Assembly (NCBI RefSeq): GCF_014648435.1
Contig: NZ_BMRC01000002.1
Coordinates: forward strand, 310,001 to 374,000
DNA length: 64,000 nucleotides
DNA from: Nonomuraea spiralis
Lineage (GTDB): Bacteria > Actinomycetota > Actinomycetes > Streptosporangiales > Streptosporangiaceae
Direction: 5' to 3'
Made by a program: the position numbers and the translations under genes. Of this stretch, positions 41,414-51,109 are shown piece by piece. Under the pieces are notes generated by a model. It saw only the letters and a program-made list of their open reading frames with translations, did not search any database and was not told the DNA's origin. Each line of letters opens with the position of its first letter. The stretch's first letter is position 1.

Positions 41414-42898
41414 GTGAGCCGTCCGGACGCGCGCACACTGATCGAAGCGGTCCTCGACAGGGGGTCGTGGAAATCGTGGGACGCGCCGCCCGCCGATCCG
41501 GCGGAGCCCGGCTCCCCCTATGCCGAGGAGCTGGCGGCGGCCCGCGTGAAGTCCGGCTACGACGAGTCGGTGATCACCGGTGAGGGGCTGCTCGACGGCC
41601 GCAGGGTCGCCGTCGTGGTCTGCGAGTTCTCCTTCATGGCCGGATCGGTCGGGGTCGCCGCGGCCACCCGCATCGCCGCCGCGATCGAGCGCGCCACCCG
41701 CGAGCGGCTGCCGCTGCTGGCCGCGCCCGCCTCGGGCGGCACGCGGATGCAGGAGGGCGCGCTGGCGTTCGTCCAGATGGTCCGGATCACCGTCGCGGTC
41801 CAGGAACACCGCGCCGCCGGGCTGCCGTACGTCGTGTACCTGCGCCACCCGACGACGGGCGGGGTGCTGGCCTCCTGGGGGTCGCTCGGGCACGTCACGG
41901 CGGCCGAGCCGGGGGCGCTGATCGGCTTCCTCGGGCCGCGGGTGTTCGAGGCGCTGCACGGCTACCCCTTTCCCGAGGGCGTCCAGGTGGCCGAGAACTT
42001 CTACGACCACGGCCTGGTCGACGCCGTCGTGTCGGCCGACGACGCCCGCAGGGTGGCGATCAGGGCCCTCGCGGTGTTGTGCGGCGGCCACACCGGCGTC
42101 GAGGCGGGCGAGCCGCCCGTGGAGGACCTGCGGCCCGTCGAGCCGTGGGAGGCGATCACCCGCTCGCGTCGCGACGACCGTCCGGGCGTGCGTACGCTGC
42201 TCAAGCTCGCCGCCACCGACGTGACGCCGCTCAGCGGCAGCGGCGCCGGCGAGAACGAGCCCGGCCTCGTGCTGGCCCTGGCCAGGTTCGGGGCCGCGCC
42301 CGCCGTGGTGCTCGGCCAGGACCGGCGCAGGCAGCGTCAGCGTTCGCCGCTCGGCCCGGCCGGGCTCAGGGTGGCCAGGCGCGGCATGCGCCTGGCGGCC
42401 GAGCTGGGGTTGCCGCTGGTCACCGTGGTCGACACCGCGGGCGCCGACCTGTCGAAGTCGGCCGAGGAGGGCGGGCTGGCCGCCGAGATCGCCCGCTGCC
42501 TGGCCGAGCTGGTCACCCTCGACGCCCCGACCGTCTGCCTGCTGCTCGGCGAGGGCGCGGGCGGGGCGGCGCTGGCGCTGCTGCCGGCCGACCGGGTGTT
42601 GTGCGCGCAGCACGCCTGGTTGTCGCCGCTGCCGCCGGAGGGCGCCTCGGCCATCCTGTACCGGTCGGTCGACTTCGCCCCCGAGATCGCCCAGGCGCAG
42701 CGCATCCGGGCCACCGACCTGCGCCGCGACGGCATCGTCGACCGGGTGATCCCCGAGCTGCCCGACGCCGCGTACGAGCCCAGGCAGTTCTGCGAGCGGG
42801 TGGGGCGGGCGCTGGAGTACGAGATCGCCAAGCTGCTGGAGGAGAGCCCGGCCGACCGCCTGACCGCCCGCCTGGCCCGCTACCGGAACCTGGGATAG
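41414..42898 (+). CDS. acyl-CoA carboxylase carboxyltransferase (fused beta-alpha type)
   Basis: 494 residues. The N-terminal AccD-like half has KSGYDESVITGEGLLDGRRV and LLAAPASGGTRMQEGALAF; the C-terminal AccA-like half has ERPLGPAGLRVARRG-like sequence (RSPLGPAGLRVARRGMRLAA), TVVDTAGADLSKSAEEGG and LLLGEGAGGAALAL. The AccD zinc ribbon with four Cys is absent. GTG start at 41414 after TAGGAG. Biotin carboxylase and biotin carrier are not in the window. It presumably carboxylates an acyl-CoA, perhaps acetyl-CoA. Confidence 0.87.
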   Translation: MSRPDARTLIEAVLDRGSWKSWDAPPADPAEPGSPYAEELAAARVKSGYDESVITGEGLLDGRRVAVVVCEFSFMAGSVGVAAATRIAAAIERATRERLPLLAAPASGGTRMQEGALAFVQMVRITVAVQEHRAAGLPYVVYLRHPTTGGVLASWGSLGHVTAAEPGALIGFLGPRVFEALHGYPFPEGVQVAENFYDHGLVDAVVSADDARRVAIRALAVLCGGHTGVEAGEPPVEDLRPVEPWEAITRSRRDDRPGVRTLLKLAATDVTPLSGSGAGENEPGLVLALARFGAAPAVVLGQDRRRQRQRSPLGPAGLRVARRGMRLAAELGLPLVTVVDTAGADLSKSAEEGGLAAEIARCLAELVTLDAPTVCLLLGEGAGGAALALLPADRVLCAQHAWLSPLPPEGASAILYRSVDFAPEIAQAQRIRATDLRRDGIVDRVIPELPDAAYEPRQFCERVGRALEYEIAKLLEESPADRLTARLARYRNLG

Positions 42899-42917
42899 CG
42901 GCGACGGCCTCGGGCGG

Positions 42918-43313
42918 CTACGGCACGGGGATGCGCTCGACGCGGATGGAGAAGACCTCCTCGCGCGGCACGACGACCTCGTACGCGCCGTGGTCGACCA
43001 TCCAGTAGCCGAGCGCCTCGGCCTTCATCCCGCTGTGGCCGGTGTAGGCGATGTGCAGGCCGTCGTCGTCCTCGTCGAGCACGATGCACGGCTCGCCGCC
43101 GAAGGCGCCGACGGTGCGGATCAGCACCAGCCACTCCACCTGCGACCTGGCCACCACCCGCCGCCAGTAGCCCGAGGCGGCCTCGAAGCCGTCGAGCTCC
43201 ACCTCGCTGAACAGCACCACCTGGTCGTTGTCGGGGCCGAGCGCGGCCGGCAGCGTACGCTCGCCGAAGCGGGCCACGAAGCCGGAGGCGACCGGCGTGA
43301 TCTCCTCGCTCAT
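42918..43313 (-). CDS. hypothetical protein, last gene of a five-gene operon
   Basis: 131 residues, soluble. It contains VARSQVEWLVLIRTVGAFG and CIVLDEDDDGLHIAYTGHSG. I recognise no family. Its start overlaps the stop of the previous gene by 4 bases (ATGA), so it is translated with it. Acidic and beta-rich in appearance. No signal peptide. Confidence 0.65.
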   Translation of the reverse strand: MSEEITPVASGFVARFGERTLPAALGPDNDQVVLFSEVELDGFEAASGYWRRVVARSQVEWLVLIRTVGAFGGEPCIVLDEDDDGLHIAYTGHSGMKAEALGYWMVDHGAYEVVVPREEVFSIRVERIPVP

Positions 43314-43756
43314 GCGGCGGGCCGCCAGGTCAGGCCGTCGTAGCCGGCGAAGGGCCGTTCGCCCTCGTCGGTGACGTGGACGATCTCCGCGCCCGCCGGG
43401 ATCGGCATCGGAACGGTGTGGAACTGCGGCACCACGTGGTCGGGCGAGGTGGTGAACCCGTTGCCGGCGAACGGTGGCACGTCGCTCCAGTCACCTCCCA
43501 TGTGCGGGCCGTAGGGCACGGCGTAGGTGTCGACGTCGCGGGCGTGCCAGCGCATGACGTAGAGCTCGGGGACCTCGGGGAACAGCTCGGAGCCGTCGTA
43601 GGACAGGTCGAGACCGTGGTAGAGGGTCGCCGGCGTGGTCAGCCGGACGCAGTCCTGGACCCGGTAGACGTAACCGGAGATCACCGTGCGCTTGCCCGAC
43701 AGATATGGCACGAGCAGACGCGGTGGGACGACCTTCTGCATCTGCGTTCCACTCAT
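43310..43756 (-). CDS. hypothetical protein paired with the following unknown gene
   Basis: 148 residues. It is rich in Tyr, Pro and Val, with VVPPRLLVPYLSGKRTVISG, VMRWHARDVDTYAVPYG and VHVTDEGERPFAGYDGLTW. No family is recognised, and no signal peptide is seen. It lies 4 bases after the nitrilase-family stop and overlaps the next unknown by 4 bases, so the two proteins may act together. Confidence 0.65.
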   Translation of the reverse strand: MSGTQMQKVVPPRLLVPYLSGKRTVISGYVYRVQDCVRLTTPATLYHGLDLSYDGSELFPEVPELYVMRWHARDVDTYAVPYGPHMGGDWSDVPPFAGNGFTTSPDHVVPQFHTVPMPIPAGAEIVHVTDEGERPFAGYDGLTWRPAA

Positions 43757-43760
43757 GCCT

Positions 43761-44570
43761 CTACTTTACGGTCGGTTGACCCTTGAGCACCCGGTGATCC
43801 AGGCACGGGAGCATGGACCTGGCGGTGGCCGTCCATTCGGCGTCGAGGTGGACGAGCTGGACGCCGGGTCCGGTGCCGAGGTCGGCCCGTACCACGCCGA
43901 GGGGGTCGACCAGCATGCTGCGGCCCACGCCGAACCCGTCCTTCGACTCCTCCGGGTTGGGCGCCTGGCCGACGGCCGCGGTCCACATCGTGTTCTCCAG
44001 GGCCCGCGCGCGGACCAGCGTGACCCAGTGGTCCTCCTTCAGCGGGCCGGACCCCCAGGCGGCGATCACCGCGAACAGCTCGGCGCCCTTGTCGACCAGG
44101 GCCCTGGCCAGCTCAGGGAAGCGGATGTCGTAGCAGGTGATCAGCCCGACGCGCAGCCCGGCCAGCTCCACGACAGTCGGCTCGGCGCCCGGCGCGACGA
44201 TCTCGGACTCCTTCGAGCCGAAGGAGTCGAACAGGTGGATCTTCCGGTACGCGGCCCTGACCGTGCCCTCCGCGTCGATCGCCACGGCCGTGTTGTGCAC
44301 CTTGGCGCCGGCCGGGCCCTCACCCGGCTCGAACACGCCGGCGATCACCGCCAGGCCGTGGGCGCGGGCCGCCTCCGCCAGCCCGGACACGAACGGCCCG
44401 TCCAGCGGCTCGGCCAGGTCGGTGACGCGCCTGCCGTAACGGGTGAGCGTGGCCTCGGGGAAGATCGCCAGGTCGGCGCCCTCGGCGCGGGCCAGCGCCT
44501 CCCGGGCCCTCTTGAGGTTGGTGGACGGGTCAGGAGAGACCGGAATCTGGCAGAGGGCGATTGTGGTCAC
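43761..44570 (-). CDS. carbon-nitrogen hydrolase (nitrilase superfamily)
   Basis: 269 residues. The catalytic triad is visible: Glu in LAIFPEATLTRYG, Lys in YRKIHLFDSFG and Cys in LITCYDIRFPELA. The sequence type is closest to omega-amidase or deaminated-glutathione amidase (Nit1/Nit2). It hydrolyses a carboxamide to acid and ammonia. Its start lies within the 3' end of the DUF418 gene (41-base overlap). Confidence 0.9.
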   Translation of the reverse strand: MTTIALCQIPVSPDPSTNLKRAREALARAEGADLAIFPEATLTRYGRRVTDLAEPLDGPFVSGLAEAARAHGLAVIAGVFEPGEGPAGAKVHNTAVAIDAEGTVRAAYRKIHLFDSFGSKESEIVAPGAEPTVVELAGLRVGLITCYDIRFPELARALVDKGAELFAVIAAWGSGPLKEDHWVTLVRARALENTMWTAAVGQAPNPEESKDGFGVGRSMLVDPLGVVRADLGTGPGVQLVHLDAEWTATARSMLPCLDHRVLKGQPTVK

Positions 44571-45471
44571 GGGGCGACTCTAACCGGTTGGGCACCAGTC
44601 GAAACCAGGTCAGGCATCGCCAGATCCATTCAAGTGGTCCGTAACGGAATCTGGTCAGCCACCACCCGCTGAACAACGTCTGCGCCACCACCGTCGTCAG
44701 CGCCACCGCGAGCACCGCCCAGCGGGTGGGATCGCTCTTCAGCGGCGTCGTGCACAGCGCGATCACCGCCGTGCCCGTGACGTAGTTGGTCAGCGCCATC
44801 CGGCCCAGCGGCTCCAGCAGCGCCGACAACCACGGCCGCAGGACCAGCAGCAGCCCGCTCGTGTACGCCGCCGCCCCGGTCAGCGCGGCCACGCTGTAGA
44901 CCGTCCAGTCGCCCGCCCCCGGCGTGTCGCCGAGGCCGGCCCAGACGGCGGTCAGCGCCGCGGAGGCCAGCGCCGAGACCGCGAACACGGGCGGCAGCAG
45001 GCTGCGCGGCGGACGCAGCCGCATCAGCCCCATGCCGACCAGGAACAGGCCGGGGATGAGCGAGGGGCCCGCGCCGTGCCAGGTCGCCCAGCCGGTCGCC
45101 ACGATCCCCAGGACGAGCACCGGCAGGCCGCCCGGCAGGAAGGAGGCGGGCAGCAGGACCACCAGGCCGTACAGGGCGTAGTCGGTCAGCACCTCGCCCT
45201 CGTAGAAGGTGTGCTGGAGCAGGCCGAAGCACATCAGCCAGGCCAGCCGGCGCACCAGAGCCCAGCGGCTGCCGGAGCGGTCGAGGAACAACACGAAGCT
45301 GATGCCGAACAGCAGCGAGAAGATCGGGTAGAAGCGGCTCTGGAACAGCGCCTCGACGGCCCGGTCGATGCCGGTGTAGGGCTCGTGGCTCGCGTGTTGC
45401 CAGGTGTTGACCAGCATGATGCCGCCCACCGCGAAGCCGCGGAGGGCGTCCAGCTCACGGATGCGCGTCAC
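44530..45471 (-). CDS. DUF418 membrane protein
   Basis: 313 residues from a GTG at 45471 that overlaps the upstream hydrolase stop (GTGA). It starts VTRIRELDALRGFAVGGIML, the usual acyltransferase-3-like entry of DUF418 proteins. It has about eight to ten membrane helices and ends with the DUF418 block GPLEWIWRCLTWF. An ATG at 45492 would add seven residues. The function of the family is not established to my knowledge; small-molecule acyl transfer or transport is suspected. Confidence 0.82.
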   Translation of the reverse strand: MTRIRELDALRGFAVGGIMLVNTWQHASHEPYTGIDRAVEALFQSRFYPIFSLLFGISFVLFLDRSGSRWALVRRLAWLMCFGLLQHTFYEGEVLTDYALYGLVVLLPASFLPGGLPVLVLGIVATGWATWHGAGPSLIPGLFLVGMGLMRLRPPRSLLPPVFAVSALASAALTAVWAGLGDTPGAGDWTVYSVAALTGAAAYTSGLLLVLRPWLSALLEPLGRMALTNYVTGTAVIALCTTPLKSDPTRWAVLAVALTTVVAQTLFSGWWLTRFRYGPLEWIWRCLTWFRLVPNRLESPRDHNRPLPDSGLS

Positions 45472-47186
45472 AGGAACCAGGTGCACCACCATACGAGGAA
45501 ACCGGCGCCGGTGACCGCCGCCGCGATCTGCGGCCACCGCCGTGCGTGGAACAGGGCCGCGACACTCAGCACGGCCGAGGCCGCCGCGAGCCATGTGTAC
45601 AGGCCGACCGTGCCGGGGACGCCGACGGCCAGGGCCGTCTCGTTCCTGCTGGCCATACCGTAGACGGCCTGGCCGGTCAGCCCGGCGAACGCCACGCCGG
45701 CCAGCCCGGCGTACGCGCTGACCGTCCGGCCGCGCAGCGCGCCGGCGGCGAACTGGACCAGCGAGACGAGCAGGAACAGCGCGAAGGGCGCGGCCAGCCA
45801 GGGCGCGAGCGAGATCTGGTACGGCGCCCCGGTGACGTGCGTGTCGGCGAGCCGGAGCGTCGGGGGCTGGGCCGGGTCGGGCTCGCAGGGCTTCGGCCAG
45901 AGGCGGGCGGGGGCCTCGACGAACTCGGCGATGCGCTTCCTGGCGCAGGCGCTGGTGAGGAAGACGGCGTGGCTGCCGCGGAAGGTCTCGAAGCGGGCGC
46001 CGGGGATGGCCCTGGCGGCGGGGCCGGCGGTCCGCGCGGGCGTGGTGGGGTCCTGCTCGCCGCCGACGACGTAGACGGGGGCCTTGGGTACGGCGTTCAC
46101 AGGGGTGGACCGGGGGAGCTGCCAGGTATCACACACCGCTTTATCCGCATTTACGGTGAAAAGCCGGGACCTGGTGGCGTAGCTGTTGAACGGCACCTCA
46201 TCCTGGCACTGCACCGCGTGGTACAGCCCGAACTCGTGCGACACCAGCGCCTGCCCCACCGCGTCGGCCGGCGGCCGCAGCAGCTCGTCGTGCCCCTCGG
46301 CCAGGCCGCCGACCAGCGCGGGCGCCACGGCCGACACGTCGGCCTCGTGCAGCGCCTCGGCGAGGACCGTGGCGACGTCGTCGCCGGACATCGTCGCCGT
46401 GAACGGCCTGCCGAGCAGCGGATCGGTGGTCGGCACCCGGGCGGGGGAGCGGTTGAGCCTGGACACCATCCGCTCGAAGGCGTCACCCGCGCCGAGCGCG
46501 GCCAGGGTGTCGCGCAGGTTCCGGTCGGCGTCGTCGTACCAGGCCACGGACTCGGGCAGGAACGAGTCCAGCACCACCGACCGCACGCCGCCGGGGTCGG
46601 CGGCGGCGACGTCCGCCATGACGCGGGTGGAGTAGCTGACGCCGAACAGGTTCCAGGACGGGTAGCCGAGCGCCCGGCGTAAGGCGACCACGTCGGCCGC
46701 GATCTCCTTGGTGTTGTAGCCCCGCAGGTCGATGCCCTGCTCCTGGAGACGGGCGCGGCAGCGCCGGGCCGCCGCGGCGACGTCGGCGGGCGGCCTGCGC
46801 AGCCGTCCGAGCATCGCCTCGGCCGTCTCGGGGCAGCCCAGCACCGGACGGGAGTACTTCGCGCCGCGCTGCTCGATCGCCACCACGTCGCGGTCGGGGA
46901 ACATCTGGCTCAGGAACCCGGTGAGCTGGAGCGACGAGGACGCGGGCCCGCCGCCCATGTAGACGATCGGGTCGGGCCGGCGGCCGGGCGCCGTCGAGGT
47001 GTGGACGGCGTAGCCGACCTCGACCGTCCTGTCCGGCGCGTCGCGGCGCTCGGGAACCCGCAGGAACCCGCAGACCGTGTGCTCCGGCACGGCGACGGGA
47101 CAGGTCCCGGCCTCGACGGAGGGGGGCGCGTCCCGCATGACGAGGGGCACACTCAGGGCGAGGGCTAGCACGACCCGGATGATCAC
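45468..47186 (-). CDS. secreted/membrane alpha/beta hydrolase (peptidase S33-like)
   Basis: 572 residues. A signal sequence (MIIRVVLALALSVPLVM) precedes an alpha/beta hydrolase domain: VYMGGGPASSSLQ (oxyanion region), VAIEQRGAKYS, nucleophile elbow FGVSYSTRVM, Asp region VVGGEQDPTTPA and His in FRGSHAVFLTS. Five paired cysteines fit the tripeptidyl aminopeptidase-like S33 group. Uniquely, the C-terminal ~140 residues carry four membrane helices, anchoring it. First gene of the five-gene minus-strand operon. Confidence 0.83.
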   Translation of the reverse strand: MIIRVVLALALSVPLVMRDAPPSVEAGTCPVAVPEHTVCGFLRVPERRDAPDRTVEVGYAVHTSTAPGRRPDPIVYMGGGPASSSLQLTGFLSQMFPDRDVVAIEQRGAKYSRPVLGCPETAEAMLGRLRRPPADVAAAARRCRARLQEQGIDLRGYNTKEIAADVVALRRALGYPSWNLFGVSYSTRVMADVAAADPGGVRSVVLDSFLPESVAWYDDADRNLRDTLAALGAGDAFERMVSRLNRSPARVPTTDPLLGRPFTATMSGDDVATVLAEALHEADVSAVAPALVGGLAEGHDELLRPPADAVGQALVSHEFGLYHAVQCQDEVPFNSYATRSRLFTVNADKAVCDTWQLPRSTPVNAVPKAPVYVVGGEQDPTTPARTAGPAARAIPGARFETFRGSHAVFLTSACARKRIAEFVEAPARLWPKPCEPDPAQPPTLRLADTHVTGAPYQISLAPWLAAPFALFLLVSLVQFAAGALRGRTVSAYAGLAGVAFAGLTGQAVYGMASRNETALAVGVPGTVGLYTWLAAASAVLSVAALFHARRWPQIAAAVTGAGFLVWWCTWFL

Positions 47187-47211
47187 GGGACGAGACTAAT
47201 AGTGTGGGGAC

Positions 47212-48358
<1,147 letters not shown>

Positions 48359-48381
<23 letters not shown>

Positions 48382-48913
48382 CCCGGCGCAGGCCGTCGAA
48401 CATCACGGCGAGGGTCCTGACCCGCAGGTCGTCGCTCCAGTTGTGGTGCTGGGCCGCCAGACAGGCGGCGCTGAGCAGGGCCACCAGCTCCGCCATGCCC
48501 ACGTCCGCCCGCACCGCTCCGGACTCCTGGGCGCGTACCAGCAGGGTGCCGATCGCGCCCCTGATGTCGGGCGCGCCCGCCTTGGCGTCGATGCCGGCGC
48601 TGGCCAGGGCGTCCACGAGCATCTTCTTGACCGTCGAGTCGGCCACGATGCGGTCGAAGAACCCGAAGAGGGCGGCTCCGGCGTCGTACGCGCCGGCCAG
48701 CTCCTCGGCCATCTCGGCCAGCCGTTCCTGCCGGGCCGCCACGATCGCCTGGTAGAGCGCCTCCTTGGTGGGGAACTGGCGGTAGATCGTCCCCACGCCC
48801 ACTCCCGCCAGCGCGGCGATCTCGCGCATCGACGCGTCCAGTCCGTCGCGGGCCAGCACGACCTCGGCCGCCTCCAGCACGCGGACGCGGTTGCGCGCGG
48901 CGTCGGCACGCAT
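48359..48913 (-). CDS. TetR family repressor, likely of the aldo-keto reductase
   Basis: 184 residues from the ATG at 48913 with GAGGAGGGG upstream. The helix-turn-helix is VVLARDGLDASMREIAALAG, then VGVGTIYRQFPTKEALYQAI. The C-terminal domain is the SBP-type TetR C-terminal fold (LLVRAQESGAVRADVG). It is divergent from the aldo-keto reductase; two GGAAC-type dyads lie in the shared promoter. An in-frame extension through repeats at 48926-48982 would give an Arg/Cys-rich N-terminus and looks unlikely. Confidence 0.87.
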
Positions 48914-48925
48914 GGGCCCCTCCTC

Positions 48926-48982
48926 ACGTCGACATCCCTCACGTCGACATCCCGCACGTCGACATCCTCGCGTTGACATCCG
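48926..48982. repeat. 15-bp tandem repeat array in the tetR leader
   Basis: Three full copies (48926, 48941, 48956) of ACGTCGACATCCCTC-like units are followed by a diverged partial copy. On the minus strand, which is the tetR mRNA, each unit reads GATGTCGACGTGAGG. It offers ATG-TCG-ACG-TGA mini-frames preceded by GAGG or CGGG. Confidence 0.8.
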
Positions 48983-49002
48983 GAACATCGGTTCCGTATC
49001 GT
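48973..49002 (+). promoter_or_regulatory. promoter of the aldo-keto reductase gene
   Basis: TTGACA at 48973-48978, an 18-base spacer, then TATCGT at 48997-49002. Operator 1 (48981-48996) fills the spacer, a classic repression geometry. The GTG start is at 49048. Confidence 0.55.
48981..48996. promoter_or_regulatory. TetR operator 1
   Basis: CGGAAC-ATCG-GTTCCG, a perfect 6-bp dyad with a 4-base centre, between the -35 and -10 of the reductase promoter. Confidence 0.65.
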
Positions 49003-49024
49003 TCGTGGCATTCAAGCGGAACAA
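48995..49024 (-). promoter_or_regulatory. possible tetR promoter
   Basis: On the minus strand, TTGTTC (49019-49024) and GATACG (48995-49000) are 18 bases apart. The -35 overlaps operator 2. The two promoters thus face each other across the same interval. Confidence 0.4.
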
Positions 49025-49032
49025 TCATTCCG
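49017..49032. promoter_or_regulatory. TetR operator 2
   Basis: CGGAACAATCATTCCG, a 5-bp dyad with a 6-base centre. It shares CGGAAC..T....TTCCG layout and length with operator 1, 36 bases away. Confidence 0.6.
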
Positions 49033-49047
49033 ATTCTAGGGGCTTTC

Positions 49048-50064
49048 GTGCACTTCCAGACCATGGGCCGTTCCGGGTTGCGCGTCTCCCGCGCGTGCCT
49101 CGGCACCATGAACTTCGGCACCGGGTACGGCCTGGCCGCCGGCGACGAGACCGAGGCGGGCCGCGTCATCGACGCCTACCTCGACGCGGGCGGCAACTTC
49201 ATCGACACCGCCGACCTCTACCACCGCGGCGAGACCGAGGAGATCGTCGGCCGGGCGCTGCGCGGCAGGCGCGAGTGGGTGGTGCTGGCCACCAAGGGGG
49301 CCATGCCGGTCGGCCCCGAGGGGCGCGGCCTGTCCAGGCGGCATCTCACCCGCGCCCTGGAGGCGAGCCTGCGCCGCCTCGGCACCGACTACATCGACCT
49401 CTACCAGTGCCACCAGTGGGACCCGGACACGCCGATCGAGGAGACGATGGCCACCCTCGACGGCTTCGTACGCTCGGGCAAGGTGCGCTACCTCGGCTGC
49501 TCCAACTTCACCGCCGCCCAGCTCGTCGAGTCGCAGTGGGCCGCCGAGCGCGTGGGCGGCACGCCGTTCGTGAGCCTGCAACCGCAGTACTCGCTGATCC
49601 AGCGGGTCGTCGAGGCCGAGATCCTGCCCGCCTGCCGCCGCCTGGGCCTCGGCGCGGTCGTGTACGGCGCGCTCGGCGGCGGCGTCCTGACCGGCCGCTA
49701 CCGGCGCGGCGAGCTCCCCGACCCCGACAGCCGCATGGGCCGCCTGCTCGGCGCCGCGATGCCCGGCGCGACCCGCTGGGCCGAGTCGCTGCTCAACGAC
49801 CGCAACCTGGCCGTCGCCGAGGGGCTGGCCGAGGTCGCGTCCGGTCTGGGGGCCGACCCCGCCGCGGTCGCGCTGGCCTGGGTCGCGAGCCGTACGGGTG
49901 TCACGTCGGTGTTGCTCGGGCCGCGTTCGGTGGGGCAACTGCGGGAGAACCTGGCCGCCTTCGACCTCACCCTCCCGCCGGAGGCGACCGCCCGCCTGGA
50001 CGAGCTCTCCGACCCCGCCCTCACTCCCGCCGACGGCTCCTTCTTCCACCTCGTCCCCCGTTGA
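49048..50064 (+). CDS. aldo/keto reductase
   Basis: 338 residues from a GTG at 49048 after AGGGG. The catalytic Asp-Tyr are in [19 protein letters not shown], the Lys in [10 protein letters not shown] and the His in [13 protein letters not shown]. It is an NADPH-dependent carbonyl reductase of the AKR type with barrel fold, similar to YajO/Gcy-like members. Its promoter carries two operators for the divergent TetR, so it is probably induced by a reactive carbonyl or xenobiotic. Confidence 0.9.
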   Translation: MHFQTMGRSGLRVSRACLGTMNFGTGYGLAAGDETEAGRVIDAYLDAGGNFIDTADLYHRGETEEIVGRALRGRREWVVLATKGAMPVGPEGRGLSRRHLTRALEASLRRLGTDYIDLYQCHQWDPDTPIEETMATLDGFVRSGKVRYLGCSNFTAAQLVESQWAAERVGGTPFVSLQPQYSLIQRVVEAEILPACRRLGLGAVVYGALGGGVLTGRYRRGELPDPDSRMGRLLGAAMPGATRWAESLLNDRNLAVAEGLAEVASGLGADPAAVALAWVASRTGVTSVLLGPRSVGQLRENLAAFDLTLPPEATARLDELSDPALTPADGSFFHLVPR

Positions 50065-50070
50065 TCCCGT

Positions 50071-50994
50071 TCACGAGATGAGTTTGACCGGGAGCCTGCG
50101 CTGGCGAATGGCGGTGCGGATGGCCTCGGCGAGCTGGGCGTACTCGGGGGTGCGGGCCGAGGAGGCGCGGTAGGCCAGGCCGATCGTACGGCCCGGGGCC
50201 GGGGCTGCGAAGCGGCGCAGCGCCAGGCGTACGCGCTTGCCCGTCTCCACCGGCACCGCCGACTCCGGCAGCAGCGTCACCCCGAGGCCCCCGGCCACGA
50301 GCTGCACCAGCGTCGGCAGGCTGGTCGCGTACGTGGTCGCGGTCGCCCGCGCGCCCACCTCGCGGCACACGTCGATGGCCTGCTCGCGCAGGCAGTGGCC
50401 CTGGTTGAGGAGCACGATGTCCAGGCCCTTGAGCACGTCGCGGTCCAGCGGCGCGGGGTCGGCGGCCAGGGGATGGTCGTGGGGGAGGGCCAACAGGAAG
50501 TCCTCGTCGTACAGCGGCGCCTCCACCAGGCCGCCCACCTCCGTCGGCAGGGCGAGCAGCACCAGGTCGAGCCGCCCCTCGCGGACCTCCTCAAGGATCG
50601 TGTCCGTCTTGGCCTCGTGCACGGTCAGCTTCAGGTGCGGGAACCGCTGGGCGAACATGGGCAGCAGCGCGGGCAGCACGTACGGCGCCACGGTGGGGAT
50701 CACGCCGAGGTGGGCCGGGCCGCTGAACGGCTCGCGGTTCTGGGCGGCCTCGCCCATCAGGTCCTCGACCGCGGCCAGCACCCGCCAGGCGTGCTCGGCG
50801 ACGCGCTCGCCCGTCGCGGTGAGCAGCACCTTCCGGGTGGTGCGTTCGAGGAGTTGTGTGTCCAATATCTCCTCCAATGAGGCGATATTTCCGGAGAGGG
50901 TGGGTTGGCTCATCTTCAGTGCGGTCGCCGCCTCCCTGAAGTGCAAATGCTCGGCCACGGCCAGGAAAGAACGCAGCTGAGCGAGGGTGGGCAT
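50071..50994 (-). CDS. oxyR: LysR family hydrogen peroxide regulator OxyR
   Basis: 307 residues from the ATG at 50994 (MPTLAQLRSFLAVAEHLHFR); a GTG at 51015 would add seven. The N-terminal LysR helix-turn-helix has FREAATALKMSQPTLSGNIA. The redox cysteines are in GHCLREQAIDVC, eight residues apart as in OxyR. It is divergent from ahpCD, the classic target. Oxidised OxyR would activate ahpC. Confidence 0.92.
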   Translation of the reverse strand: MPTLAQLRSFLAVAEHLHFREAATALKMSQPTLSGNIASLEEILDTQLLERTTRKVLLTATGERVAEHAWRVLAAVEDLMGEAAQNREPFSGPAHLGVIPTVAPYVLPALLPMFAQRFPHLKLTVHEAKTDTILEEVREGRLDLVLLALPTEVGGLVEAPLYDEDFLLALPHDHPLAADPAPLDRDVLKGLDIVLLNQGHCLREQAIDVCREVGARATATTYATSLPTLVQLVAGGLGVTLLPESAVPVETGKRVRLALRRFAAPAPGRTIGLAYRASSARTPEYAQLAEAIRTAIRQRRLPVKLIS

Positions 50995-51109
50995 GGGTTC
51001 ACTGATAGGAATCACCTCTCAGATTGGTGAGACTGCTCGATTTCTCGAATCAATGGTAGGTGGGGCAACGTAGGTGCCCTGACCCGCACTTCCTCCAAAG
51101 GAGAAGGAC
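50995..51109. promoter_or_regulatory. oxyR-ahpC divergent control region
   Basis: 115 bases between the two starts. It holds an AT-richer stretch around 51003-51060 with ATAGG and ATTGGTGAGACTGCTCGATT, having the T-N11-A spacing expected of a LysR site. No exact OxyR consensus is claimed. The ahpC ribosome binding site AAGGAGAAGGA is at 51098-51108. Confidence 0.5.

Noticed and set aside
48926..48982. N-terminal extension of TetR through the 15-bp repeats
   Set aside because: It would add an Arg/Cys repeat tail not seen in TetR proteins, and a strong ribosome binding site precedes the ATG at 48913.
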